Below, in pieces: positions 7,314 through 15,233 of a stretch of DNA of 64,000 bases. The notes below the pieces were generated by a model, which saw only the letters and a program-made list of their open reading frames with translations, was not told where the DNA came from and did not search any database. The DNA is from VRUE01 sp963702035 (lineage in GTDB: Bacteria; Actinomycetota; Thermoleophilia; Solirubrobacterales; 70-9). A program made the position numbers and the translations under genes. Each line of letters starts with the position of its first letter. The first letter of the stretch is position 1. The DNA lies in assembly GCA_963702035.1 (NCBI GenBank), contig OY969700.1, forward strand, positions 2,046,001-2,110,000. The letters run 5' to 3'.

Positions 7314-9562
7314 CGCTTGCCTCCACCCTTGCCGAAGCGCGGGCCTTTGCCGAAGCGCCGCCTCCACTTGGGCCGGGCGGGGCGCTGGGGCCGGTGCGGG
7401 GGCGGGACGGCGCGCTGCGAGCGGGCCCGGGGTTTGGTCTCGGCCTGACGTTTCTCGGCGCGCTCGCGCTCGGCCCTCAGCTGCTCGGCAAGCTGGCTTC
7501 GATCAGCCTTCCCGGGCCCTTTCGCCGCAGCGCCGCGACCGCCGTCCGGGGTGGCCTCTCCCGACCTCGGCGCCGCGCCTTTGCGCCCGCGCGCGCCACC
7601 CTTTGCCTCGCTCCGCGCCGAGCCGCCGGCCGGCTCCTCCTCGGAGCGCCCGGCGGCACCGTTGCCCTTCGCTGCCGCTCGCCGCTCGGGCCGTTTGCCT
7701 CTCCCCTCTCCCTGCCCGCTCGCCCGCCTTCGCGATGCGCTCTCGCCGGCCACCTCGCGGCGCGGCGCGCGCGAATCCTCACCCCCGACACCGGCGCCGT
7801 CCTCACGGGGCCGCTCGGTCCCCTGTCCCTGCCGCGGGTGTCCGACGTCGGTGCGGTGGCGGACGCCGCCGAGCGGCACCCCCTCGGCCCGCAGCGGCGC
7901 GACGCCCGCCCGCCCGTCTCCTCCTCCCCCGCCCCGCAGCCGGCCCCAGGCCGCGCGGGCGGCGGAGGCCGGCGCGCGGAGCGCCCCGCCAGCCAGTCGC
8001 CGCGGGCCGCGCGTCGCGCGGGCGGTGGTGCGCGCTCCGTAGTAGAGGGCGAGGATGCTGAGCGCCCGCTCGCGCCCCGGCGCGCCCGGCCCGGTGACGA
8101 TCCCGACCAGGCCCTCGGTCAGGGAGCGGCGCTGCAGGAAGACCGCCCAGAAGAAGGCGCACTGCAGGCCGAAGCTGAAGAGCCAGCCGAGCTGGGAGGT
8201 GGCGGCGGAGATCGCCGCGCAGACGGCGAGCAGGATCGCCAGGATCAGCGAGTAGGCCGCCTTGCGCAGCAGGTAGGAGCCGAGCTTTGAGAGCCAGCCC
8301 TTGAAGAAAGCGTGGCCGCGGCCTGGCACCGCCCCGGCGACCAGCGCCACCGGCGCGAAGGCCAGTAGCAAGAGCAGCAGGACCTGGGCGAGGATCACCC
8401 CGATCGAGAGCGCGCCGAGCAGGGCGAAGGCGCCGAGCTCGGCGCAGAAGGCGACGAGCGCGACCAGAAGGCGCTCGTACTGGCCACCTTTTTCCATCGC
8501 CGCCGCGGCGGGCCGGTCGGCGGGGCCAAGCTTGTAGGAGTGGCTGGCCTTGCCGGGGTCTGAGTCAGGCAGCTTCGAGGCGTCCCCGGCGGCGAGCGCT
8601 TCGAACTCTTCTTCGCGTTCTTCGGATCCCGGCGCGAAGCGCAGGAAGTGGCCACCGTACTTGCGCAGGTCATTGATGCAGGTCTTGCCGGGCGCCGAGA
8701 CCTCTTCGCCGGCTTCCAGGCGCCGCGCGGCTTCGGCGTTCAGCGGTTGCACCGGCGCCGATTCCGGTTCTGATTCGCCCGAGCTCGAGCCGGTGCGCAC
8801 GCAGTGATCGAGGCCGCCGAACTCGAGCACCGCCCAGGGCTGGGCGACGAGCAGGCCGAAGAGTTGATCGGCGCCGGCTTCCTTTGAGCGCTGCTGCGAG
8901 CCCGGTTCGCCGTTCTTGGCGATCGAGAGGAAGGCGCCCGACATCGCGTTCGTCCACCCCGACGCCGTGCCGATCGTCTGCGCCGGCTGCAAGACGAACA
9001 GCAGGGCGATCCCGATGTAGAGGAGGGAGAGGGCGAGCTGGCCGGCGGTCTCCGAGTAGCGCCTTTGCACCAGCGCCTTCCACATCGCCCACAGGCCGCT
9101 GACCGAGACCGCCAGCACCATCCAGGGGCCGCCGAAGACGGTCGCGTAGATCGAGTGGATCGCGCGGGCGACCGGCCCGAGCGCCCCCGCTCCGTGCGTC
9201 GCGCTCGACCCCGAGAGCAAATCGAGGCTGAAGGCGAAGGCGAAGAGTTCGATCAGGAGCTTCGCCAGCCAGGCGGTGAGCTGCCAGAGCTCGTTGGCGA
9301 AGAAGTAGGCGATCATCGGCAGAAGGCCGCTGACGTCAACGCCGCTGAAGACGCCCGCCGAGATCGCGGTGAAGTGCTCGTCGAGGCCGTAGTTGCCGAG
9401 CGGGTAGCGGCTCGCGAGCCCCGCGATCGGCGATGCCGGCCCGACATTCGCCCACACGTCGGCCCCGGCCAGCGGGTGCGCAAGCGCGACCAGCGCCGCC
9501 GCCAGGGCGATCGCCGCCCACAACGTCCGCCGCAACACCAGCGCCGAGAAGCGCGCCCTCAC
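7310..9562 (-). CDS. Polytopic membrane protein, VirB6/TrbL-like
   Basis: The product is 750 aa. It has an N-terminal signal/anchor (LRRTLWAAIALAAALVALAH), a set of hydrophobic spans in the first third, an extended hydrophilic loop with two Cys in the middle, then four or five closely spaced spans (LLVALVAFCAELGAFALLGA, VILAQVLLLLLLAFAPVALV, AAYSLILAILLAVCAAISAA). The C-terminal 200 residues are an extremely basic, low-complexity cytoplasmic tail (RR/RG/PQRPARPKWRRR). VirB6/TrbL proteins form the inner-membrane part of the DNA channel. Start GTG 9562 overlaps the preceding stop by 4 bp. The basic tail is longer than I would expect for the family and could bind DNA. Confidence 0.75.
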   Translation of the reverse strand: MRARFSALVLRRTLWAAIALAAALVALAHPLAGADVWANVGPASPIAGLASRYPLGNYGLDEHFTAISAGVFSGVDVSGLLPMIAYFFANELWQLTAWLAKLLIELFAFAFSLDLLSGSSATHGAGALGPVARAIHSIYATVFGGPWMVLAVSVSGLWAMWKALVQRRYSETAGQLALSLLYIGIALLFVLQPAQTIGTASGWTNAMSGAFLSIAKNGEPGSQQRSKEAGADQLFGLLVAQPWAVLEFGGLDHCVRTGSSSGESEPESAPVQPLNAEAARRLEAGEEVSAPGKTCINDLRKYGGHFLRFAPGSEEREEEFEALAAGDASKLPDSDPGKASHSYKLGPADRPAAAAMEKGGQYERLLVALVAFCAELGAFALLGALSIGVILAQVLLLLLLAFAPVALVAGAVPGRGHAFFKGWLSKLGSYLLRKAAYSLILAILLAVCAAISAATSQLGWLFSFGLQCAFFWAVFLQRRSLTEGLVGIVTGPGAPGRERALSILALYYGARTTARATRGPRRLAGGALRAPASAARAAWGRLRGGGGGDGRAGVAPLRAEGVPLGGVRHRTDVGHPRQGQGTERPREDGAGVGGEDSRAPRREVAGESASRRRASGQGEGRGKRPERRAAAKGNGAAGRSEEEPAGGSARSEAKGGARGRKGAAPRSGEATPDGGRGAAAKGPGKADRSQLAEQLRAERERAEKRQAETKPRARSQRAVPPPHRPQRPARPKWRRRFGKGPRFGKGGGKR

Positions 9563-10107
9563 CGCTCCGCCTCCCGCGGCGTCGTGTCGAGCCCGGCCAG
9601 CAACTCGGGCAAGGGGTCAACCTGCGCCTCGCCGACCCTCCCCCGCAGGTCGCGGACGAGGCAGCGCCCTCGCCGGAACTCGCTCACCCGCTCGGCGAGG
9701 GCGCCCTCGCCGGGGTCGAGGCCGATCGCCTCAAGGCCGCGGGTGGCCTCGCGTCGGGAGTCGGTGCCGAAGAGGAAGGCGGCGCCGACCAGCTCCGACA
9801 GCTCGCCCAGGTCCTCGACCCGCTGGCTGACGAGCAGGACGGTCGCGTTGAAGGCGCGGCCAAGGCGGACGAGCCGGTTGAGCAGCGCTCGCCCCTGCGA
9901 GGAGGCGAACAGCACCCACGCCTCGTCGAGCAGGACGAGCTTGTGGCGGGAGCGATCGCTGGCGATCAGCTTCAGCGCCAGCGCCGTGACCAGGGCCAGC
10001 GTGGCGACCGAGACCCGCTCGCTTTTGGTGTAGGTCTCGCGCGCGGTGCCGGGCTCGGGCAGGTTGAGGCCCGGCGTGCGGATCGTGATCAGCGAGGGCT
10101 TGGCCAT
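9559..10107 (-). CDS. VirB4-like ATPase, C-terminal part as a separate frame (Walker B)
   Basis: The 182-aa frame holds the second half of a VirB4/TraC ATPase domain: the Walker B segment KLVLLDEAWVLFAS, the helix RALLNRLVRLGRAFNATVLL, and the motif C-like VSQRVEDLGEL. Start ATG 10107 overlaps the stop of the Walker A-containing frame (TGATG) and has GAGGAGGAGG seven bases upstream, so independent initiation is plausible. In ordinary VirB4 proteins both motifs lie on one chain. Here the polypeptide would have to pair with the preceding product to form an ATPase. The start may instead be re-initiation after a frameshift mutation or a sequencing error. Confidence 0.75.
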   Translation of the reverse strand: MAKPSLITIRTPGLNLPEPGTARETYTKSERVSVATLALVTALALKLIASDRSRHKLVLLDEAWVLFASSQGRALLNRLVRLGRAFNATVLLVSQRVEDLGELSELVGAAFLFGTDSRREATRGLEAIGLDPGEGALAERVSEFRRGRCLVRDLRGRVGEAQVDPLPELLAGLDTTPREAER

Positions 10108-11129
10108 CAGGCCGCCTCCTCCTCAGAGAAGCCGAGCCGGGCGAGGCCGAAGTCAGAGATCACCTCGAGCGCCTCGGCGGCCTCCCCGGCGGCCGGCGCC
10201 TCCTCAGCCCGCAGGCGCGCGATCACGCAGCGAAGGCTCTGCTCGCTGGCGCGCACGGCGTCGCGCACCGCCCGGTCGATCGCCACCTCCCAGGAGGGCG
10301 GCGCGTCGCGCAGCAGCTCGATCAGGTAGCTCGCCGCCAGCTCCTCGCGCAGCTCCGGCAGGCCAACTTGGAGCGGGTCGAGCTTGCCGCGGTGGCGGGG
10401 GTCGGCGGAGAGCTCCAGCACCTCGGCCTCGCCCTGCAACTCGGGCAGCTCGTCGAGGCGGTGGTCGGGCTTGGGGTCGAAGTCGATGACCAACGAGCCC
10501 CGCAGAAGCGCCGCGTGGGCGATCGCCTCGGCGGCGATCGTCTTGCCCGAACCCAGGGTTCCGGTAAGGAGCACCGCCGAGGGCCTTGCATCCCGCGGCG
10601 CCTCGGTCGGGTCGTAGCGAACCGGCCTCCCCGTGCTCGGGTCATAGCCAAGGTAGACGCCGCCGGGCGAGCCGACCTCCGCCGTGGCGAGCGGCACCGT
10701 CGCCGCCGCCTGCTCGACGGTCATCTGCTGGCGGTAGTCGCGCACGGCGCCGCCGTCAGTCCGCGGCAGGTGATCGAGGTAGAGCGCGTGCTGGAGGCCG
10801 CGCGGGCGGTGTATTTGGATCTCGCCGTAGCGCTCGCGCAGCACCGCGACCCGGCCCTCCAGCTCCTCGCGATCGGCCGCGCCGACCGCCAGCGAGACCC
10901 AGGCACGCAGCATCGGCGGGCGCGCCACCGAGGAGAGGACGGCCTCGAAGTCACGGGCCAGCTCGCGGTCCTCCTCGGCGTGCAGACCCGGCCCGGCCGT
11001 CGAGCCGGTGAGTTGCTCGCGGTAGGCGTGCTCGGCGTCGAGCACGCGGCGGCGCACCTGCGCCAGCGCCTCGCGGTTGGCTACGAGGTCGGCGTGCAGC
11101 ACCACGTCGAACGGGTCCCGCCCCTTCAA
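10107..11129 (-). CDS. VirB4-like ATPase, middle part as a separate frame (Walker A)
   Basis: This frame of 340 codons carries the Walker A site (GTLGSGKTIAAEAIAHAALL) and the preceding VirB4 N-domain helices (REALAQVRRRVLDAEHAYRE). Its first codon is a TTG at 11129, inside the previous frame and without a ribosome site. Homology runs straight across from the preceding frame: FEPL in that frame continues as KGRDPFDVVLHADL here. Joining the two needs only removal of one base near 11130. I therefore read this as the continuation of the N-terminal frame after a one-base shift and not as a gene with its own start. VirB4 energises pilus assembly and substrate transfer. Confidence 0.75.
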   Translation of the reverse strand: MKGRDPFDVVLHADLVANREALAQVRRRVLDAEHAYREQLTGSTAGPGLHAEEDRELARDFEAVLSSVARPPMLRAWVSLAVGAADREELEGRVAVLRERYGEIQIHRPRGLQHALYLDHLPRTDGGAVRDYRQQMTVEQAAATVPLATAEVGSPGGVYLGYDPSTGRPVRYDPTEAPRDARPSAVLLTGTLGSGKTIAAEAIAHAALLRGSLVIDFDPKPDHRLDELPELQGEAEVLELSADPRHRGKLDPLQVGLPELREELAASYLIELLRDAPPSWEVAIDRAVRDAVRASEQSLRCVIARLRAEEAPAAGEAAEALEVISDFGLARLGFSEEEAA

Positions 11130-11964
11130 GCGGCTCGAACAGCAGCTCGGCGGCGCCGGGGAACTCGGCCTCCTCGGCGAGCGAGCCCAGGCAGAGGAAG
11201 GCCTGGTAGGAGGTGCCCTCTTCGGACTCCACGACCACCGAGGCGGGCTCGCTTGGGTCCTCGCGCATCGGCGCGCCCCCGAAGCGCCAGAGGTCGGACT
11301 CCAGCGGCTCGTAGCTGACTTCGCCCTCCCCGCCGAGGATCAGCGCGTCGGGCTCCCAGTTGGGGTCGAGCGCCGGCTCGGCGACGCCGCGGCAGGCGGC
11401 CCGGCGCAGGAGCCACTGCAGCTCGGCCGTCGTGGCGCGGCGCAGATCGAGGACCGATGCGGCGCGCTCGAAGGTGCGTTGCTCGGCCTCGGCCAGCGAG
11501 CGAAGCCCCGAGGCGGAGATCGGGCGCGGCGCCCCCACGCCCGCCAGCTCCTCGGCGCGCCGCCGGGCCCGTTCGAAGCCGGCGAGCATCCCGCCCCCGC
11601 GACGCGTCCCCGAGAGCGAGACCGCAAGGAAGACCTCGGGGACGTGGGAGTCGAGGTCGCCGAGCCGGCGCTGCTGAGCGGCGAGGAAGGAGCGCCAGCG
11701 CTCGCCCTCGGCGTGGCGGGGATCGGCCAGCCAGGCGAGTTCGTCCGCGTAGCGCTCGGCGGGATAGGCGCGGGCCACCCGCCACAGCGAGACGTCGGCG
11801 CCCACCACGCAGAAGAAGCGCTCGAGGCGGTGAAGCAACGCCCACTTCTCCGCCACCGAGAGGTAGGGGTAGGAGAACGTCTCGGCCCGGTAGAGCGCCG
11901 CCGCCTCGCCGCCGGGGCCGACGAGGACGTTGGCGCGGGCGTAGCGCAGCGGGAAGCCGATCAC
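10951..11964 (-). CDS. VirB4-like ATPase, N-terminal part (frame shifts near 11130)
   Basis: Start GTG 11964 overlaps the TcpE-like stop by 4 bp and is preceded by GGAGGT. The first about 278 codons read as the VirB4 N-terminal domain (SYPYLSVAEKWALLHRLERF, then PEVFLAVSLSGTRRGGGMLA, then VASV-type helices up to AELLFEPL). From about 11130 downward this frame degenerates into Arg/Pro/Gly-rich noise to its stop at 10951, while the neighbouring frame carries the VirB4 homology. An extra T in CTTGAAGGGG is the simplest explanation. This could be an inactivating mutation, a +1 recoding site, or a read error. Confidence 0.75.
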   Translation of the reverse strand: MIGFPLRYARANVLVGPGGEAAALYRAETFSYPYLSVAEKWALLHRLERFFCVVGADVSLWRVARAYPAERYADELAWLADPRHAEGERWRSFLAAQQRRLGDLDSHVPEVFLAVSLSGTRRGGGMLAGFERARRRAEELAGVGAPRPISASGLRSLAEAEQRTFERAASVLDLRRATTAELQWLLRRAACRGVAEPALDPNWEPDALILGGEGEVSYEPLESDLWRFGGAPMREDPSEPASVVVESEEGTSYQAFLCLGSLAEEAEFPGAAELLFEPLEGAGPVRRGAARRPRSQPRGAGAGAPPRARRRARLPRATHRLDGRAGSARRGGPRAGP

Positions 11965-12665
11965 GGCCGCACCTCCAGCGCCTCACCCGCCGCCAGCGCC
12001 ACTCGCGAGGCAAGGCGACGGCGGGAGGCAAAACGGCGAGGCGGCTTCGCGATCAGCTGCGAGCGGCGCGCCGGGCGCCGGCGGACCGCGAGCGGGTCAG
12101 CGAAGAAGACGACCGCCGGCCCGGCGATCCGCGCGCGGCGCAGCCGTGGGCCGTGCTCGTCGGGCGCCACCCACAGCTCCCCCGCAAACGACTGGACTCC
12201 GTCGGCCGGCAACCCGCGGCCCGACGAGCGCCGCGGCGGCGCCAGGCGAAGCCGGAGCCAGGAGGCGGCGAAGCGCTCGGCGCGGCGCCCGTCGGGGGTC
12301 GCCTGGGTGGCGAGCGTCGCCACCGCGGCCGGTACCAGCGCCAGGCGCAGCGGCCAGCCGAGGACGCCGAGCAGCTCGCCCGCGAGCCAGGCACCCGCGA
12401 GCGCCGCGGCGGCGGCGAGGAGGCCGGCGGTCCGATCGGCGATCGCGAGGCCGCCTGCTCCAGCCGCCGCCGCCGCGCCCGCCAGCACAAGCGGCGAGCC
12501 CGAGGAGAGGGCGATGACGGCCGCCAGCGTCCCCGCCGCCCAGCCCAACCAGCGCAGCGGCACCCCGCCGGGGACCGGCAGCGGGTGGCCCTCGATCTGG
12601 TGGATACGCCGCTCGGGGCTGAAGATCCGCTGGTAGGAGCGGATCGCCGCGTAGTCCTCACTCAC
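11961..12665 (-). CDS. TcpE-like conjugation membrane protein
   Basis: The 234-aa product starts VSEDYAAIRSYQRIFSPERR, then has a short basic stretch and PLPVPGGVPLRWLGW. This opening is characteristic of TcpE/PrgI-like proteins of Gram-positive conjugation systems. Several hydrophobic spans follow (LAAVIALSSGSPLVLAGAAA, LALVPAAVATLATQA), then a basic cytoplasmic tail ending near the stop at 11961. Start GTG 12665 overlaps the pilin-like gene stop by 4 bp (GTGA). TcpE recruits other channel proteins to the membrane in the pCW3 system; the same role is inferred here. It lies directly before virB4, the usual order. Confidence 0.75.
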   Translation of the reverse strand: MSEDYAAIRSYQRIFSPERRIHQIEGHPLPVPGGVPLRWLGWAAGTLAAVIALSSGSPLVLAGAAAAAGAGGLAIADRTAGLLAAAAALAGAWLAGELLGVLGWPLRLALVPAAVATLATQATPDGRRAERFAASWLRLRLAPPRRSSGRGLPADGVQSFAGELWVAPDEHGPRLRRARIAGPAVVFFADPLAVRRRPARRSQLIAKPPRRFASRRRLASRVALAAGEALEVRP

Positions 12666-12964
12666 GGCAACACCCGCTGGGCGATCGCCTTCGCCGCTTC
12701 GGCGACCTCGCCGGGGGCGAAGACGAGCCAGCCGACGACGATCGCCGCGCAGAAGAAGAGCACCAGCTCGGTGAACTTTCGGTTGATCAGGAAGCCGAGG
12801 GCGAAGATCGCGACGACGCCGGTGTAGAGGGCGGCGGCGGTGCTGCGCAGAAGCGAGCCGAGGTTGTGGCCGACGTCGTTGCCGGTAGCCGCCAGCGCCG
12901 CTGCGGGGACGAGCAGGAGGGCGATCGCCGCCCCTGCCAGGGCCACTCGCAGGCGCCGCCTCAC
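12662..12964 (-). CDS. Small two-span membrane protein, VirB2/TcpD-like pilin candidate
   Basis: The 100-aa product has a signal-like N-terminus (MRRRLRVALAGAAIALLLVP, then AAALAATG) and two further hydrophobic stretches (TAAALYTGVVAIFALGFLIN and LVLFFCAAIVVGWLVFAPGE) separated by a short basic loop NRKF. This is the size and topology of VirB2/TrbC pilins and of TcpD. It lies between the TcpC-like and TcpE-like genes with 4-bp overlaps on both sides. Which of the two roles applies cannot be decided from the sequence. Confidence 0.65.
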   Translation of the reverse strand: MRRRLRVALAGAAIALLLVPAAALAATGNDVGHNLGSLLRSTAAALYTGVVAIFALGFLINRKFTELVLFFCAAIVVGWLVFAPGEVAEAAKAIAQRVLP

Positions 12965-13815
12965 GAGACCGCCCCCCCCACGGCGGCGACGTACCAGCGC
13001 CCGCCGCGCTCGCGGACCTCAATCCGGTAGGCGAGCGGGTAGGTGGCGCCGCTCGCCGGGTCGGCAACCCGCGCGGCGGCGATCACCTCGCGCCGGCTCC
13101 CTTCGCCGTCGCCGAGCTGGACGACGCCCGAGACGCCGAGCAGGCGCACGGCGCCGCCGAGCGGAACCACGCCCGCGCCTGGCGCCAGGTAGTAGCGGAG
13201 GTCGGACTCCCGTCTCGCGGAGAGGTAGGCGGGCAGGAACCTCTCCACCAGCGCCCTGATCTCGGCCGCGCCGGGCCCGGCCAGCGGCCGGGGGCGCTCC
13301 GGATCGGCCCCGGCCACGGCCGGCACCGCGACTATCGAGGGCGCGCCCAGGACCGCCGCCTCGCCCGCTCCGAAGCGGGCGATCGGGACGGCCACATAGA
13401 GGACGCGCGAGTCGCGGAGCTCACAGGCGACGGTGAGGACGGACCTGCCGCCGCCGAGGTCGGAGGAGCGCACGACGTCAACCTGGACGACCCCGACGTT
13501 GTGGGCCGAGGGCGGGCGGCCGCCGCCGACGTGAGCACCGGTAGCGAGGAACGCGGAGAGAGCCCTGGGCGAGGGGTCTTCGAGGAAGGCGCGCGCGAAG
13601 CGGACCGCGAACGCATCCGCGGTCTGATCGGCGCCGCCCTGCCGGCGCGCTGCCGGGGGCTCGGCGGGCGGGGCGAGGATGGCGACGACGCCGCGCGCCA
13701 GGAGCAATGCGACCAGCGCCCAGAGCGCCACCCGCCCCACGGAGCGAAGCACCGCGCCGAGCGCGCGGCCATCGCCGCCGCGCCTCTCCAAATCAGAACC
13801 GAAACCGTATGACAC
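12961..13815 (-). CDS. TcpC/VirB8-like conjugation protein, first gene of the transfer operon
   Basis: The start is taken as GTG 13815, which has GGAGGT at a good distance; an in-frame TTG at 13821 is too close to that site. The 284-aa product has one transmembrane helix (about residues 26-46, VGRVALWALVALLLARGVVA) and two extracytoplasmic NTF2-like halves: one around FAVRFARAFLEDPSPRALSA with VVQVDVVRS, the second around ALVERFLPAYLSARRESDLR with AYRIEVRERGGRWYVAAVGG. This tandem arrangement is that of TcpC, the Gram-positive VirB8 counterpart that scaffolds the channel. It opens the coupled operon that ends at the HTH gene. Confidence 0.8.
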   Translation of the reverse strand: MSYGFGSDLERRGGDGRALGAVLRSVGRVALWALVALLLARGVVAILAPPAEPPAARRQGGADQTADAFAVRFARAFLEDPSPRALSAFLATGAHVGGGRPPSAHNVGVVQVDVVRSSDLGGGRSVLTVACELRDSRVLYVAVPIARFGAGEAAVLGAPSIVAVPAVAGADPERPRPLAGPGAAEIRALVERFLPAYLSARRESDLRYYLAPGAGVVPLGGAVRLLGVSGVVQLGDGEGSRREVIAAARVADPASGATYPLAYRIEVRERGGRWYVAAVGGAVS

Positions 13816-13838
13816 CTGCAAACCACCTCCGTCGTCTT

Positions 13839-13920
13839 GGGAGGCCGGCCCCTATGGCCGGCTCCCACGACAGGGCGGCGAGATGCCGAAGTGGCCACAA
13901 GCGAACAAGCAAGTGCTTGT
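13839..13920. promoter_or_regulatory. Dyad-rich control region in front of the transfer operon
   Basis: Two dyads lie within the 173 bp between the divergent genes. GGGAGGCCGGCC / GGCCGGCTCCC (13839-13866, one bulged base, loop CCTAT) sits about 24 bp upstream of the TcpC-like start. ACAAGCA-AG-TGCTTGT (13905-13920) is a 16-bp operator-like palindrome. No regulator gene of the ICE is seen beside it, so a repressor acting here would be encoded elsewhere. The promoter itself was not identified. Confidence 0.4.
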
Positions 13921-13988
13921 GCGTTGGGTCCTAGTTGCGTGCCGTGATATATGTGCTCACTACGGCAGCGGTGAAACGGAGGAGGGCG

Positions 13989-14369
13989 ATGCGTTCGTAC
14001 CTTTTTATTGGCTCAGCGATTGCAGCGTCAGTGTTGTCCTTGAGTCTCTTGCTCCCAGTTGCCGGTCAGGCCCGGTCGGGCCAAACCATTTTCGCCCAAC
14101 GCTCGAGCGTGGACGCATTGTCATTTACTGTTGCGCAGCGGCGAGCCAAACAGCACGCGCAATTCGTCTGTGAAGACATTGACCATCCACCGCCCTGCCG
14201 TGCAGTTCGAGTGACGAGTTGCAAGCGCTTGGCTGCAAACCGGGTCAACTGCGATGTGAAGGTCCATTTCTATGGATCTGATGGTGGCTACCCGTGCATC
14301 TGGACAGTGCATGTCTATCGTCGGAACGGTGTCATCGGTGAGGAAGAAGGCCACTCCGTCTGCAAGTAG
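13989..14369 (+). CDS. Small secreted protein, unknown function
   Basis: The 126-aa product has a clear signal peptide (MRSYLFIGSAIAASVLSLSL, then LLPVAGQA). The mature part begins RSGQTIFAQRSS and contains six Cys in its C-terminal half (for example FVCEDIDHPPPCRAVRVTSC and YPCIWTVHVY), which suggests disulfides. Start ATG 13989 is preceded by GGAGGAGGG; an in-frame TTG at 13935 lacks a site. The G+C content is visibly lower than in neighbouring genes, which may reflect separate acquisition. No family is recognised. Confidence 0.65.
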   Translation: MRSYLFIGSAIAASVLSLSLLLPVAGQARSGQTIFAQRSSVDALSFTVAQRRAKQHAQFVCEDIDHPPPCRAVRVTSCKRLAANRVNCDVKVHFYGSDGGYPCIWTVHVYRRNGVIGEEEGHSVCK

Positions 14370-14496
14370 GCCGAGGAGCTTCCGCCTGCCGACCGTCGTC
14401 GCCTTCGATCGACGCCTGAAGCACAAGCTGAGTGCAAAGGCGGAGCAAACCCGCCGGAGATCGGTCTGCACGCCGCCCCCTCGGGGTCGGAACGGC

Positions 14497-14859
14497 TCAG
14501 GCCTCTGAATCTTCGAGCCCGCCGGCGAGCTGCTCGATCAGCCACCAACCGGTCCAGTCGCAGAGCTCGTACCGGACCCAGACGCCCTCGCGGCGACGGC
14601 GGACTATACCCGCCTGGTGGAGGACGCCGAGCTGGTGGGATACGCCCTGCTGGCTCAACGGCAGACGAGCGGCCAGCGCGCTGACGGTCGCCCGACCCGC
14701 TTCGTTCAGCGCCTCGATCAGCCTGATCCTGGTCGGGTCGGCGAGCACCCGCAGCATCGCGACGAGGGAGTCGACCGTCTCCTCGGAGAGCAGCCTCCCG
14801 ACCTGGCTACCCGCCCGGCGGGGCCGATCGCTTGCCTTGTGTCCAGAGTGCTCCCGCAT
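14497..14859 (-). CDS. ArsR-family winged-helix transcriptional regulator
   Basis: The 120-aa product carries the typical ArsR core: LVAMLRVLADPTRIRLIEAL, then VSALAARLPLSQQGVSHQLG (recognition helix), then VLHQAGIVRRRREGVWVRYE (wing). The ELCVCD metal box of ArsR itself is absent; the only Cys is in YELCDWTGWW, so metal sensing is not indicated. The gene is divergent from the VapBC pair, and a 34-bp element shared with the sigma operon lies upstream of its start (14875-14908). The target is unknown; autoregulation through the divergent promoter is plausible. Confidence 0.85.
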   Translation of the reverse strand: MREHSGHKASDRPRRAGSQVGRLLSEETVDSLVAMLRVLADPTRIRLIEALNEAGRATVSALAARLPLSQQGVSHQLGVLHQAGIVRRRREGVWVRYELCDWTGWWLIEQLAGGLEDSEA

Positions 14860-14874
14860 CGTCCTTCTGCCTTG

Positions 14875-14908
14875 ACAGGGCAGCGAGGAGAGAAAGTGGC
14901 CCCCCTAC
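14875..14908. promoter_or_regulatory. Upstream element shared with the sigma-factor gene (copy 1)
   Basis: This 34-bp stretch matches 20824-20857 at 30 positions by eye. Its core on the + strand is ACAGGGCA.CGAGGAGAG.AA followed by TGGCCCCCCTA. It lies 15 bp upstream of the ArsR start codon. The same orientation and near-identical distance in front of the sigma gene suggest a common promoter, operator or leader. Confidence 0.45.
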
Positions 14909-14923
14909 GGCGAGCTCGGGGAG

Positions 14924-14945
14924 AGTGGTACCCCAGTGGTACACT
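14924..14945 (+). promoter_or_regulatory. Direct-repeat operator and probable promoter of vapBC
   Basis: AGTGGTAC occurs twice (14924-14931 and 14935-14942), 11 bp apart, one helical turn. The second copy merges into TACACT (14940-14945), a good -10 box, seven bases before the GTG start at 14952. This implies a very short or absent leader and repression by the antitoxin bound to the repeats. This is inferred from spacing. Confidence 0.45.
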
Positions 14946-14951
14946 GAGTTC

Positions 14952-15233
14952 GTGCCGACTCGTCACCATCGCATCCAGGTAACCGAGGATCCCGAGCTGG
15001 CGGACGCGCTGCGCGACGCCGCTCCCCATCTCCCCCCCGACCTGCCGCGCGCACGTCAGGTGCGGGAGCTGGCGATCGTCGGGGCGCGCCACCTGAGCGA
15101 GAGCCCGCCGGCGACGCCAGAGCAGCGCGCGAAGCTCGAGAAGCTAGCCGGGTACTTCGAGGAGCCCGAGACCGCGCCGTGGGATTGGGACTATCTGCGC
15201 GAGAGCAAGCGGCATGCCTGGCCGCTCCGCTGA
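14952..15233 (+). CDS. VapB-like antitoxin
   Basis: Start GTG 14952 gives a 93-aa protein (VPTRHHRIQVTEDPELADAL onwards). The N-terminal segment looks like a short DNA-binding strand/helix of the VapB/Phd kind, followed by helices (ARQVRELAIVGARHL) and a C-terminal toxin-binding tail ending YLRESKRHAWPLR. The stop overlaps the toxin start by 20 bp, the normal coupled layout of VapBC. No ribosome site is seen, consistent with near-leaderless translation. The protein would neutralise the PIN toxin and repress the operon. Confidence 0.75.
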   Translation: MPTRHHRIQVTEDPELADALRDAAPHLPPDLPRARQVRELAIVGARHLSESPPATPEQRAKLEKLAGYFEEPETAPWDWDYLRESKRHAWPLR

